A DNA stretch of 64,000 bases from Ailurus styani (GCA_002007465.1 LNAC01000036.1:7319051-7383050); one strand, 5' to 3'. Positions 20,941 to 31,781 are shown, numbered from the stretch's first letter. Notes: generated from the letters alone by a model not told the origin. A program made the numbers and translations.

Positions 20941-21714
20941 ATAAAGATCGTGTTGAATACGAGAGAGTACCCCCTATCTAGAAGCTGGGTTTTCTGTTGC
21001 CTAAAGGATACAAATAAGAACTGTCTATGTTTCAATAAAAAACACCTTCAGTCAGTACATTGGAACTGGCTTCCTTCTCCTCAATTAAGTAGAAGACAAT
21101 TAAATTAGAGTCCAGCTTCAAGGAGTTTATTATGCCTCATCGAAAATGATAAATGACTCTTGGTGACCTTGTCACCTCGCCAACTTCATCCCACCTCGTT
21201 TTTCAAAGAGCTAATGAAACCAGTGGATTTCTCCCTCCTTAGGAGCCAGGGCCAACAAAAACAGCACACACCATGAAATGCAAGGAAGCTGAGAAGGGGA
21301 CCAAGAGAAAAAAGGAGAGAAAATGCACACTTGACGTTTTGACAATTGGCCAAAGTGACTTTGAAGTGCAAACTTGGGGGAAAAAATAAAAAAAGTCACC
21401 CATCTACATATTGACTTACTATCTGTTCCATTGCTTTAACCCACCCTTGCTCCGCCTACAACACCGAGGACTCTGGGTGTGGGAGGGGAGGTGGGGACAG
21501 GCTTGCCCTTTTTCTTTGGAAAGAAAAGAAAAGTGGGAAAAAGGGAAGGGCAAATGAGAATAGGGGATGCTTTGGAATTGGCAATGACATCCATTAGTAC
21601 TCATTTGCTCCTGAAATTACCCTGAGTCAGAGTGAGGACTCAAATTACTCTCCCTGCTTGGCTGGGAAGGAACAAAGCTGGCTTTGAAACCTGGAGGCAG
21701 CAGGTGGAAGGGTT
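20941..21714. other. Non-repeat stretch
   Basis: No gene and no recognised repeat. Overlapping minus-strand frames at 21186-21399 are hydrophobic by chance. Confidence 0.4.
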
Positions 21715-21920
21715 AGTAGCAAGCACTTTGGATCTGGGCATAAGTTCTAGCTTCCCTGTTTTCCAGCTGTGTGGCCTTAATCCAGTTCCTTGACCTCTCT
21801 GAGCCTCAGTTTCTGCATCTGTAAAATGGAAATGATCCTACTGTACAGGCTTGTTATGAAGATTGAGTGAAGTTATGCTCATTAGATACTTAGCTACTGC
21901 CAGGCATAGGGTGAGCACTT
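21715..21920 (+). mobile_element. MIR SINE (sense)
   Basis: Sense MIR: 'ttccagctgtgtggccttaatccagttccttgacctctctgagcctcagtttctgcatctgtaaaatgg', followed by 'cttgttatgaagattgagtgaagttatg' and 'actgccaggcatagggtgagcactt'. The core is well preserved. Confidence 0.9.
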
Positions 21921-22046
21921 CAGAGGCGTCATGTGTCTTTTCTGTTGCTTTATCTGACTCACAAATTTGTAATTTTTCCACGGCATCACGTCTTTCATTA
22001 TAGAGTGAAAAAATCTTCTGATGTAGTTAAAATGCATGATTTAGTT

Positions 22047-22234
22047 CAGGGGCCAGCAAGCTTTTTTGGTAAAGGGTTAAAAAGTATATATTTTAGGCTT
22101 TGTGGGCCATATGGTCTCTATTAGAACTGTTTACCTCTGCTACAGACAATATGGAAAGGAATATACATGGTTATGTTTCAATAAAACTTTATTTATAAAA
22201 CAGATGGCAGCTGGATTTGGTCACCTGATCCTTG
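22047..22234 (+). mobile_element. MER5A (hAT-Charlie) DNA transposon
   Basis: Near-complete non-autonomous hAT element. It starts CAGGGGCCAGCAAGC, with the diagnostic 'aaagggttaaaaagtatatattttaggctttgtgggccatatggtctc' and 'caataaaactttatttataaaacagatggcagc'. The 3' terminal repeat is decayed. Flanking 8-base duplications ATTTAGTT/ATTTAGGA (22039-22046, 22235-22242) agree at six positions, as expected for hAT integration. It carries no transposase. Confidence 0.9.
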
Positions 22235-22242
22235 ATTTAGGA

Positions 22243-22625
22243 GATGGAGCCGTGGAACTGTAATTTCAGGCTTCCTCGGTCTAATAATACCATTTGCATT
22301 TTTTAGAATAAGTGACAGTCAGACTTATTTTTATTAGTAGAAGTCACAAATAGGAAAAGGTTCCTTGGCCAACTCTGAGATGTGTGCTTTTAAAAACATC
22401 TGCACCGATGTGTTAGCAAGGAAAGAAAATACGAAGCACGTTTTTGTTTCTGGTTTCGAATTGGAGTTGGTGAGATCAACAGGGAGATAAAACAAAATGC
22501 AGGAAAACTCAGTCCATTTTCTTCGGTCATCTGCCTTGTTTCTGACTTCTGTTCATATTGTATCTACAATTTCCCAAGTATTTTAAGGTACACCTTTTAT
22601 TTATCTTCACAGAAATCTTGTAAAG
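22243..22625. other. Non-repeat stretch
   Basis: No gene or recognised repeat. Confidence 0.4.
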
Positions 22626-22700
22626 TCGTAATAAGAGCTAACGTTTACGGAGTGCTGTTTATGTGCTGAGCACAGTACTAAGCACTTGGCAGGCATCACG
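22626..22700 (-). mobile_element. MIR fragment (antisense), left part
   Basis: Reversed MIR 3' region: 'ataagagctaacgtttacggagtgctgtttatgtgctgagcacagtactaagcacttggca'. It appears split from the antisense MIR core at 22925 by a sense MIR. Confidence 0.65.
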
Positions 22701-22704
22701 GGAG

Positions 22705-22885
22705 GCAGTGGAAGTTAAAGTGCACTTGATCCAGGTCGTTGGGAGTTGAATCCTCACTGGGTGATCTTGGGCAAGTCGCTCAACCTCTCTGTGCCTCAGT
22801 TTTCTCATCCATAAATGCCTTTAAACTTGTAAAGCTCTTAGAAGAGCATCTGGCATATAAGAAGTACTCAAGAAATGTTCATCTC
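22705..22885 (+). mobile_element. MIR SINE (sense)
   Basis: Sense MIR: 'gggtgatcttgggcaagtcgctcaacctctctgtgcctcagttttctcatccataaatg', then 'gtaaagctcttagaagagcatctggcatataagaagtactcaagaaatgttca'. The 141-codon open frame from 22739 is a read-through of this and the next MIR. Confidence 0.85.
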
Positions 22886-22924
22886 CACCACAGCCTGGGA
22901 GAGAGTTCCTGGGATCTCCATTGG

Positions 22925-23060
22925 GTGGTCATTACCTCCAATTTACAGAGGAGGAAAACTGAGGCTCAGAGAGAGAAGGCATTTACTTCAGCACGGGCAG
23001 CCAGTACACCAAAGAGCCAAGACTCTGGTAGGATCTTTGACTCCTGGCCCAGGACTGGCT
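22925..23060 (-). mobile_element. MIR fragment (antisense), right part
   Basis: Reversed MIR core: 'attacctccaatttacagaggaggaaaactgaggctcagagagagaagg'. It is collinear with the 22626-22700 piece, so a sense MIR may have inserted into an older antisense MIR. Confidence 0.7.
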
Positions 23061-23334
23061 CAATGACCAAAACTCCGTGTCCTCTTTCAGAGACTGTGGA
23101 ATGTTCCAAGTCTAAAAATAACCAGCAGAGTGACCTCTGCATGAAAGCCAGAGCCCATCAGTGAATTCAGGAGGATGGCGGGGAGGGAGGCAGGAGGAGA
23201 GGGAGGAGTTGAAGTGTCTGGAGTGGAGAACAGACTTACCGCACCCCTTCAGAGGCTGATGCTAGCTCCATCCACCTGAGCTCTGGGAAAGAAGGCGGCA
23301 TTCCCAAGTTAATTAGTAACAGTAATGCACAGTG

Positions 23335-23590
23335 AGTGTCTGTTGGTGTATTGCGTTCCAGGCCCTGTGCTACATGAGCTTCATGATCACTTTATTTAAT
23401 TATCACAGCAAGTCTTCAAGGAAGGTACTCCACTGACCTGACCCTAAGTGCTGAAAAGCTGGGGCTCTGAGAGATACTTTGTCATCCAAAGTGTCACACA
23501 GCATGTACCTGCCTGACCGAGCCAGGATTTGAACCTGGGTCGGTGTGATCTCAAACTCGTGCTCTGAAAGCTTTCACCACTACTGTCAGT
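23335..23590 (-). mobile_element. MIR SINE (antisense)
   Basis: Reversed MIR over most of its length: 'gttccaggccctgtgctacatgagcttcatgatcactttatttaattatcac', then the decayed core and 'gtcacacagcatgtacctgcctgaccgagccaggatttgaacctgggtc'. Confidence 0.8.
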
Positions 23591-25637
23591 CCCGTGTCAC
23601 CCCCCAGTGGCCTCGGTCACAGAGGTCTGGGGAGCCTGAGCAGCTTTGCTTCTCCTCTGTCTACCCCCCCTCCCCGTCCCGCCTTTTCCATCCTGTCATG
23701 GGGGAGAGAACCTCTCACGAGTGTGGGTCGTATGGTAGCTAGGTGGATCCCTCCGCGGAGGCCTTTCCTATGAATTATCTTCTTGGCTTCCATTTGCCAA
23801 ACAAATGCACAGATCCTTGGCTATCAAAATATGATCAAAACATCACCGACCATGCTGCCATCCTTTGAACTTGGCCATGAACGAAATCGCCTAGGTCTGG
23901 GGTCGCACCTGGCATTTCAAGGCAGCCCAATAAAATTAATTAAATACAGAATAAATATCTTAGGATGGCAATGAACACTTGTTGAGCATTGGCAATATAC
24001 CAGATGCTGCTTGGAGGCTCTTCATTTGCTGAGCCTCCTAAAACTGCAGACAGGAAGGCTTACCACGCCTGTTTTTTGAGAGTGGACAGCAGCGCAAAGC
24101 CACTCCCCTGTTGTTAGTTGCTTTCTTTTGGTAAATGAGCCTAGCTTTCTATTTATGGTAGTGATATGAATATCCCTGTAAAATACATTTAATTAAGTTT
24201 TTAAAACATGCTAGTAAAAGCTGCAAAAATGTAGAAAGATATACCCCAAACACTGAAGTTCAGGTAATATCAGCCCAGCAATTTGTCTGGGCCTCTCCAG
24301 CCCTGATAATTCTGTTTAACAAGCATCACAAGCCAGGGGTTTAAAAGAGCCAGTGGTGGGGCTCTCTTCTGTAAAACACAGTGTCATCCGCTCCCGCGCC
24401 CACCCCTCAACCTGCACACAGGTAGGGTTGGGAGCGTTCATGCGTGCACATGTTCTTTTAAACCCCTGGCTGAACTTCCTTTTGGATCTAGAGCTTCCAA
24501 TGTCGAATGGCTGGGAGAGACACCTTCTAAGTTCCTCAGCAATGTGATTGCCGTGAAGGTCCATGGGCTTCCTGAAGCGAGGCTGTCATTGGAAAAGCCT
24601 GAGTCTTTGTGATTATCATTCCCCCACCCTCAGAAATTAGGATCTTAATTGTCTTCATCCCCTCTTCTTGTCGTCTTCTGTTCATGGTTGACTTGCTTTT
24701 TCTGCCCAAGTTTTCTCTTGCTTTGGAGGAGTCTGGATGTAGGTTTTTCTTCCCTTTGGAGAAATTTCTTTCCGCTTATATTTGCATTGAGAGGGTCTTC
24801 GAAAGAAGCTAAACTCTTAATAAGCTGAAGTGTTATGGGTTTCTCCATTCTTTTCGGCCCTCTCATGGAAAACTCTGGCAACTGCTCACCGTAATAGGCA
24901 CATTTTTCTCCAGGTTCCATCTCTGGCCATCATATCTCCCCTCAGAGAGACTTGCTGCATCCAGGTGATATCAGTTCCTTCAAGGGGCTCCATCTTTGTT
25001 CTTCCACTTCCAGGCTTCGGGTCCTGCTGTGGGTCACTGGCCCTGCCTTCACAGATGGTGCCAGCTGGTTACCTTAGTGGGCTGCTCCCTTTCATCACAG
25101 AACATTTTCTATAGGTCAAGCATTTGCACACCAGTTTGGAATCTGCATTCTTAGGCCACGCTAGCATGGAGGAAAAGGTCAGATTCCAAACAACCATACT
25201 GCTTTAGCTCTAATTGGATCTGCCTTGTGGGATATCCAGCCCCATCATATCCCTCCTAAACAGCTACCTAGGAGGAATGCTGTGAGAACCAAGAGCTTGC
25301 TCTCTTGGGCACTCCTGTGTACCAGCATTTTCTTCTCTTCTGTGTCTTACTGGACCATACCACAGATGACACAATGGCAGCCACGGCTGGCAACACCCTC
25401 CAAAGATACCCATTGCTTGTCTTTCTATTGGTTGCTCTTCCCAGTGGAAATTGCTGGTACAATGGCTTTTGATGCTGAACATCCTCAGTGTACACTAGAG
25501 ATTTTTCTAGAACCTCAGTATTGGCCTTCTCAGTCATGCTTCTTGCCTTTCTTCAAGGTTGTTGATGAGCCAAGGGTTTAAAAAAAATCAGTTTTACAAT
25601 TTCTTAAACATTCCACAGGGGTGATTTGACATCTATT
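23591..25637. other. Non-repeat stretch
   Basis: No gene. Open frames at 24645-25114 and 25225-25581, on both strands, have no recognised domains. A C-rich run lies at 23663-23680. Parts of 24830-25130 may be a decayed LTR, but this is not supportable. Confidence 0.35.
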
Positions 25638-25651
25638 TTATTGTCTTAAAT

Positions 25652-25862
25652 TTTTTTTAAGATGTGTTATTTGAGAGAGAGAGAATGAGATGGGGTACAA
25701 GTGTGGGGGAGGGGCATAGGGAGAGGGAGAGAGAGAATCCTGGAGCCGACTCCCCACTGAGCTCCAAGCCCACAGCAGGGATCTGTCCCAGAACCCTGAG
25801 ATCATGACCTGAGCTGAAATCAAGAGTCGGCCACTTGGCTGACTGAGACACCCAGGTGCCCC
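25652..25862 (-). mobile_element. CAN-SINE, older type (antisense)
   Basis: Reversed SINE with a long GA-rich middle (25673-25740) and the head 'gcctgagc..tggctgactgagacacccaggtgcc'. A perfect 14-base duplication lies at 25638-25651 and 25863-25876. It is more diverged than the mustelid-type copies. Confidence 0.95.
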
Positions 25863-25924
25863 TTATTGTCTTAAATCTTAGGGGTTTCCATGACACACTG
25901 AAAGCTTATTTACCATTCAGTATA

Positions 25925-26070
25925 TCATGACAACTTCAGGAAGAAGGTAATATGATTACTGCCTTTACAGACTCCACATTACAGATGTGGAAAGGGAGGT
26001 TTGTTGGGGGAGGAGGGACTCGCTCACGGTCACATACCTGATGCTCTTATAATCTAAACCCAAGGCCGAG
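25925..26070 (-). mobile_element. MIR SINE fragment (antisense)
   Basis: Reversed MIR traces: 'aatatgattactgcctttacagactccacattacagatgtggaaagggagg' and 'gctcacggtcacatacctgatg'. Moderately eroded. Confidence 0.6.
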
Positions 26071-26959
26071 ATGCTATTCTGTGCCATCTCGGCACTTTCT
26101 GTGACGGTCCTCCTTTCAATATTTACCCTCATAAGAACGTTTATGCTTTTCAGTGCCCTTGCCCTGATTTTTGGCTCAGAAGCATGGTCACTGTAGTGAT
26201 GACACTTATTCAGTGTTAGTAATTCACCAGGGCTGTCATGTGCTTCTTCCAGGAGGTTCTTGGCCTGGCTGTAAGAACTTTCCTCCCCTGATGAGAACTT
26301 TCTGTAATCAACCTGTGATTAAGAATGGAGATTTTCTAGCTGTTTTGTATTCTATGTCTTACGAAAAAGTCCTGGCACGTAATACCTATTTTTATATCCA
26401 GATTCCAGAAAGAGGGGGTGTGAGCTTATCTAAAATGTATGCAGTCTGTTTTTTTGTCTAAACGTCAAAACCATAACCTCTGACAGTTGAGATCCAAAAA
26501 ACAAAACAAACAAAAAAACCCCTCTTTTCCTTGATCACCAAAATACACCCTTCACAGGTCAGAGCATTGAGGCTGTTGGTGTTTGCCTATAAACTAATAT
26601 AAAAGGTTTATGCTTGTCCTAGCTTTTGGGGATCCTTTGGCCAAAAGGATGTCATTGTCTCGCTCTTTTAAATACACACCAAACAATCTACCTTTTAAGT
26701 TGAGTATAATCACCTTTTCCTGTGACAGGAAGGCAGGGTTAAGTGCCTAAATTAACCCAGGTCCACTACCAATATTTATTTTTAGTGAGATTTAGTTGTG
26801 GGGGTGGGGAATGTACTGGATGAGATTCCCTTTGACCTGGAAAATGAGGAGAGTGGCTTTAGGTGCTTTAATACTATTTCTCAAACAATATTCTTGATAC
26901 ACTTGAACTAGTAGAATTGGACAGCCAGGAGAAAGGGTTTTCTTGGAGGAAGAGGCAGC
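26071..26959. other. Non-repeat stretch
   Basis: No gene or confident repeat. An A/C-rich run lies at 26497-26521. Confidence 0.4.
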
Positions 26960-27230
26960 ACAGAGAAACTCGTCCGATACAGAGACGCGTCCAGACAATC
27001 CCGGAGAGGATTCGGAAGAGAGGGGGGGGAAGCCGGCTGGAGAAAGGGGCGCAGGGACAAGCCCGTTCCCTTCAGGACTTCCATGCCCAGGTGGCGGGCT
27101 GGGGGTCCCAGGGAGCATACCCCAGGACGGACCCAGCGTCAGCAGAAGGGAGTTCGCACACATCAGGAGCAGATGAAAGCTGTGTTTGATTCTGGAGCGC
27201 GCCTGGGCGGCTGGCTCAGGTGGCGTTATT
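26960..27230. promoter_or_regulatory. Small CpG cluster, possible orphan CpG island
   Basis: I count 17 CpG dinucleotides between about 26970 and 27227 in GC-rich, non-repeat DNA. The surrounding kilobases have almost none. A CTATAAATAA word (27315-27324) lies about 90 bases downstream and could be a TATA or MEF2-type site. Overlapping open frames on both strands (26792-27163 minus, 26917-27286 plus) probably reflect the GC content. No domain is recognisable. An unannotated promoter or enhancer is possible but unproven. Confidence 0.4.
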
Positions 27231-27699
27231 CATTCAGTGCTGTTCCACACTTCACAGGAAAAGCACAGCAGGCTTATAATGCTTGAGTTTTTAAACATTC
27301 AGAAGGCTGTGATGCTATAAATAAGCTTCTGTGTCAGAGATTAAATCAACCAAGATGCCTGCCATGCCAACTTTATTTCTGAAACAACGTGTTTTCAACA
27401 GAAATCAAAATACTTGTTAATCCTTTCCTTCTGACAGGCTAATAGGAGCTTGAAAACCTCAGTGAAGAGATACTGAGTGGAGGTAAGTAGCAGAAGCCCG
27501 TCTGCGTGGCTTATCGGTTGGAGAAGACAGCAGCCATCCCTGGGTTGGGAAGTCTTTCGTCCGCACCTATGGCTTGGTGCTGCTGAATCAGGACTGGGCT
27601 AGGCTGTCTCCCTCAGAAAAGACTTGGCTGCACCAACACAGAGGCCGTGTTTTGAGATGGCTGCTAACAGGCTAGCAAACAGCTGTCCGGTCTAAAATC
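27231..27699. other. Non-repeat stretch
   Basis: No gene. AT-rich sequence with the TATA/MEF2-like word at 27315. Otherwise featureless. Confidence 0.4.
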
Positions 27700-28215
27700 T
27701 CTCTCTCTTTCTTTTGGTAACAACACACCAATTTTCTCTGGAAACCATTCTTCCCCCACTCTTAATCCATGCAGTTCTATGGGGGTGATTCCATCGTCCA
27801 ACTTCAGAGGAGGGACCAGGGCTAACCAATCAGTGCTGTCCATCTCCTTGGCCCCGGCAATTGGTTTAGGGGTGGACCAGTGACCAGGTGGGCCAACGTG
27901 TGTGGATCCGGAAGCGTGGCTGGAACTGTTGAGAAAGACGAGCTCTCTTTTTTTTGCTGGGGTTACTGGCTCCGAGCTGCTGGACTTCATCGCTGCTAGC
28001 TGATCACCCGAGATTGAAGCCAACCCAGAATAAAGCAGAGATAAGAGATGGAGAACGATTCCCAGTGATATTGTTTGAGCACCTGGATATATTCTTGCTT
28101 CAAATCAGATGCACTCCTGGACATATCTAGGTGAACAAGTTCTATTCTTTTCCATCGAGTGTGAGTTGGATTTCCGTCACTTGAAACTGAAATAGTTCTG
28201 ATTAATTCAGGAGTC
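27700..28215 (+). mobile_element. Ancient interspersed repeat, family X (sense)
   Basis: Best-preserved copy of this family in the window: 'gaactgttgagaaagacgagctctctttt', 'gctggggttactggctccgagctgctgg', 'gaagccaacccagaataaagcagagataagagatgg', 'gagcacctgg' and the end 'gtgagttggatttccgtcacttgaaactgaaatagttctgattaatt'. The minus-strand 119-codon frame over it is not a gene. Confidence 0.65.
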
Positions 28216-28759
28216 CCGCTGATTAATTAAGCCAAACTGGTCAATTCAGTGATAAAATGCGTTTATGGATTTATCAACCTGTTATTAGACCAGATTATTC
28301 TAACCTAGTGAGATTGGCTGCTTGGACAGCGCAGGGCAGACTCAGCTCCAATGAGAGAGGGTGGCCATAAGACCCCCCAGCAGGGAGGAGGGGAGGTTCT
28401 GAGGAGGTGCAGATGTAGGCTGGTGCAGAGGGCTGCTGTTGGGGACCAGGCTGTGTTTGTGGGAAATTGTTTGGAAGAAGTAGACATCAGCCAGATGTCT
28501 GGAAGTATCCCTTAGCCTGCAGGGGTACCTTTAAGGATGTGATAAGATTATATACCTTCTCCCTAGTAAGATGCCCTTTCCCACAGAGTTTTCCGTGTAA
28601 TTTTGGGGGGCTCACAGAGTCACAGAAACCCAGTTATAGGCCCCCGGGGATTCTGGATCACACCTCAGGAACCTAGGGAGATGATTTATCTTTTCTATTT
28701 TATAAGATCTCTTGTGAATGATACATATTTCCTGGCTAAGATATCTGAGGACTTGCTTC
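28216..28759. other. Non-repeat stretch
   Basis: No gene or confident repeat. Confidence 0.4.
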
Positions 28760-29180
28760 AGGCACTGTACTTAACATACAGTATTTATATTTTTACAATG
28801 ACCTATAAGATAGATGCTATTACTAACCTAATTTTGCAAGTGAGTAATCAGAAATACAAGAAAAAGTTAGGTACCTTGCTCAAGGTCACAGAGCTTTTTT
28901 TAAAATTATTTTTATTATTTTTATTTTTTAAAGATTTTATTTATTTATTTGACACAGAGAGAGAGATCAGATCACAAGTAGGCAGAGAGACAGGCAGAGA
29001 GAGAGGAGGAAGCAGGCTCCCTGCCGAGCAAGGAACCCGATGCGGGCCTCGATCCCAGGACCCTGAGATCATGACCTGAGCCGAAGGCAGAGGCTTTAAT
29101 CCACTGAGCCATCCAAGTGCCCAGTCACAGAGCTCTAAGTGAGCAAAATCCAAACCTCAGTCTAGAAGACACAAGAGGCC
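28760..29180 (-). mobile_element. MIR SINE (antisense) split by a CAN-SINE
   Basis: Reversed MIR: 'caggcactgtacttaacatac', 'aagatagatgctattactaacctaattttgcaagtgag' and 'taggtaccttgctcaaggtcacagagct' up to 28895. It continues at 29124 with 'gtcacagagctctaagtgagc'. The CAN-SINE at 28896-29123 sits in the middle. Confidence 0.75.
28896..29123 (-). mobile_element. CAN-SINE, mustelid-type (antisense)
   Basis: Reversed full-length SINE with an extended T-rich tail, 'gatcacaagtaggcagagag', 'caggctccctgccgagc' and 'ggctttaatccactgagccatcc'. A perfect 11-base duplication (GTCACAGAGCT) lies at 28885-28895 and 29124-29134, taken from the host MIR. Confidence 0.96.
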
Positions 29181-29415
29181 ACATCCTAAATCACCTCGCT
29201 GACTTTATAAATTACTCTACTAATGGGTCACAATGCATACCAGTCTATAATGGTTTGAATCTTTACATTTAACTTAAATGCATCATGACACAGTTTAAAT
29301 GCATTGTTTCATGGAGGTGCTATGGGAGGACATCGATTCCCATCCCACATGAGACAAATGACTTAGAAGTTACTTAGTGTCCGAGGCTGGTTCTTTACAT
29401 GGGGAGTACGGTTGG
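29181..29415. other. Non-repeat stretch
   Basis: No gene or repeat recognised. Confidence 0.4.
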
Positions 29416-29466
29416 TATATATATAATATATAATATATATATATATATAATATATTATATATATAT
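29416..29466. repeat. (AT)n microsatellite
   Basis: About 50 bases of AT alternation with a few AAT interruptions. Likely length-polymorphic. Confidence 0.95.
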
Positions 29467-29649
29467 CTTTTCCACTTTTCTCATTTAAGAATATTTTGGA
29501 AAATCACAAAAGCAAGACATGCTTTAAAATCTAGACCCAGAAGTGGACAGCAGTCAGTGGCACCTGCTCCCATCTTCTCACTCCCAGCGGAAACCAGTTT
29601 TCAAGCTGCTGTGTGTTTTCTTCACTCTTTTCTGCGGACTTCCAGTCTT

Positions 29650-30070
29650 TCTGCAACACTTGAGTAGACTTTATTTTTAAACAAAAATAGAATTTTTTAT
29701 CTTGGCACCTGTAGATCTGCTAGAGTGTTGTGGGCGGGCTACATTCAATCTACAGATATGGACATATATATTCACTTCATCATTCCTTGACTAATGGACA
29801 TTTCGGTTGCTTCCTTTTTTTTTTACAGTATTATTGACTATATTCCCTATGCTGTACTTTTTGTGACTTATGTGTTTTATAACAGGAAGTTTGTACCTCT
29901 TAATCCCTTTCACCTACTTCACCCATCCCCCACCCCCATTGAAAAAATTATCTTAAACTCTGCTGCAGCGAATACCCTTGTCAATATAACTTTGCTCACC
30001 TCACTGGCTCTTTCTCTACAACAGGTCCTTAGAAGTAGAATGGCAGGGTCAAACCTGCTTCTGTAATTTT
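29650..30070 (-). mobile_element. Old L1M fragment (antisense), interrupted
   Basis: Old L1M-type sequence: 'ttccttgactaatggacatttcggttgcttcc' before 29821, and 'ctctgctgcagcgaatacccttgtcaatataactttgctcacc' with 'tccttagaagtagaatggcagggtcaaa' after 29957. The two halves join in consensus order across an inserted piece of younger L1 3' UTR. Confidence 0.6.
29822..29956 (-). mobile_element. L1 3' UTR fragment inserted in old L1M (antisense)
   Basis: Starts with an 11-base T run and reads as reversed L1MA-type 3' UTR: 'cagtattattgactatattccctatgctgtac', 'aggaagtttgtacctcttaatccc'. It is 5'-truncated after about 130 bases. The 90-codon open frame over it is chance. Confidence 0.75.
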
Positions 30071-30249
30071 TCGTTTAAGATTTTATTTATTTATTTGAGA
30101 GAGAGGGAGCATGAGAGGGGAGAAGGTCAGAGGGAGAAGTAGGCTCCCCATGGAGCTGGGAGCCCGATATGGGACTCGATCCCAGGACTCCGGGATCATG
30201 ACCTGAGCCAAAGGCAGTTGGTTAACCAACTGAGCCACCCAGGTGCCCG
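30071..30249 (-). mobile_element. CAN-SINE (antisense)
   Basis: Reversed SINE: 'aagattttatttatttatttgagagagagg' to 'ggttaaccaactgagccacccaggtgcc'. A perfect 14-base duplication (30057-30070, 30250-30263) brackets it. Confidence 0.97.
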
Positions 30250-30263
30250 TGCTTCTGTAATTT

Positions 30264-30774
30264 AAAGTAAAGGCACAAGACACCATTTTGGGCATTATTA
30301 AAGAGATTCCAGTGGAATATCCTAGAGCTGGCTGGGTTTAGCTCTTTTTCCTGTGCTTCGAATCATTCAGGCATGGGGACAGTGTGCCCTCTTGGTTACC
30401 CTGGTTGTCATACACCCTCTGGAGCCCCCTTTATGTTCAAGAGCTCATCTGAGTCCTGTCTTCCCCTTGAGCCTCCTGGGCTTACGTGTCTTATGGCAGA
30501 TTGGGGGCCAGCTTCCCAACCTGTGCACACCTCACCTCCCAACACATGCTGCCCACCTGCAGACCCAGCTGGAGCCTGGGAGAGGTTTCCCGGCCATGCA
30601 GTAACCGGTGGTACCCTCAGTGATGCCCATGGCCAAAATCTGAACCATCTTGCCGCCACTGTTTACTAAGAGTGAAAGGGAGACCCCTAAGAATGACTCC
30701 TCAGGACATGGATGCTGGAGGCTTACAGCCTCTGACAAAAACCTCATTAATTGTTTCATTTCTTTAACAGGGAT
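30264..30774. other. Non-repeat stretch
   Basis: No gene. Overlapping frames at 30353-30669 on both strands have no domain. The region is GC-rich (30400-30620) but poor in CpG. Confidence 0.4.
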
Positions 30775-30860
30775 CTTTTTCAGTATCTACTATGAGCCAA
30801 GCACTGCGACAGGAGTCAGGGAGATAAGTCACCGATACTCATGGCAGCTCTAACAATAGA
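30775..30860 (-). mobile_element. L2 LINE 3' fragment (antisense)
   Basis: Short reversed L2 3' end: 'cagtatctactatgagccaagcactgcgacaggagtcagggagataag'. Confidence 0.55.
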
Positions 30861-31454
30861 GAGGTATACTCTCTCCTCCTCGCAATTTTGGATTTCTGTC
30901 TTAGAAACATGGAAAATGAAAGGTGAATTTGAGAAGGTGTTTTGGAAACCAGAACGAGTCAACCCGAGGTCGAGTGAAGACAAACTCCCCTTAAAAACGC
31001 AAGTGACGTTCTACTCTGCAATGGTAAGTCAACAGGTTATTGATAAGATAAAAAATCAAATCAAACAGTGTTCGTCACTTTGCCATCATCCCCCTTCCTC
31101 CCTCACATAGGGTTGTTTCCTCGACCCCCTCTGAGGGAACCACTTGGGCCACTTTACTCTGGGTACCAGCACCTCTGATGGACCAGGATTGAACCCTGCC
31201 GCGAGCTCAGCCAATCAGATTCTCTCCTGGGGAGTTGCAATTAGGGCACTGAACCCAAGTCAGCCTTTCCTGGGGGGCGGGGGTTATTTGGGAAGAATTT
31301 AAAAGGTGGAAGCCTGTCACGGCCCATGTGCAAATGGAAGAAAGGTGACCCTGCAAAGAAAGAGAGAAGGAAGCAAGGAGAAGGAAAAAGGCAAAGAAGG
31401 GCACAGTGAGGTCCCAGAGAGAGAGCTGGAGTGGGGAGCGCCTTTAAAACAAAA
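30861..31454. other. Mostly non-repeat, possible decayed repeat
   Basis: No gene. Sequence at about 31170-31440 ('gagctcagccaatcagattctctcctgggg', 'gaatttaaaaggtggaagcc') resembles an old mammalian repeat that I cannot name. The purine-rich patch 31340-31430 yields a Lys/Glu-rich chance frame. Confidence 0.35.
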
Positions 31455-31662
31455 AATTATTTCAATTCAGTTTAATTACCATGTACTGTATTGTTAGTTT
31501 CAGAGGTAGAGGTCAGTGATTCATCAGTCGCATACAACATCCAGTGCTCATTGCATCACGTGCCCTCCTGAATGCCCAGCACCCAGTGACCCACACACTT
31601 CCCCTCCAGCAACCCTCAGTTTGTTCCTTACAGTTAAGAGTCTCTCTTTTTATGTTAGAATT
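31455..31662 (-). mobile_element. Carnivore L1 3' UTR, 5'-truncated (antisense)
   Basis: Reversed carnivore L1 3' UTR: 'caattcagtttaattacc', 'gttagtttcagaggtagaggtcagtgattcatcag', 'atccagtgctcattgcatcacgtgccctcctgaatgcc', and 'ccctcagtttgttccttacagttaagagtctc'. It has no coding sequence. Confidence 0.9.
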
Positions 31663-31781
31663 CTCTGCTGAGATCGAGAACACTTCCTGTTCTTGCGTGC
31701 TCTGAACCTTTCCCGGATCATTCACACAGATCCCTATTCCCCCCCCACCCCGGTTGTCTTGAGAGAGAATTGCATGCGTCA

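Noticed and set aside
22739..23164. 141-codon plus-strand open frame as a gene
   Set aside because: It runs through a sense MIR and an antisense MIR. The encoded sequence is explained by these repeats.
26792..27163. 123-codon minus-strand frame over the CpG cluster as a first exon
   Set aside because: Frames are open on both strands and in several phases, as expected from GC-rich DNA. No domain is visible.
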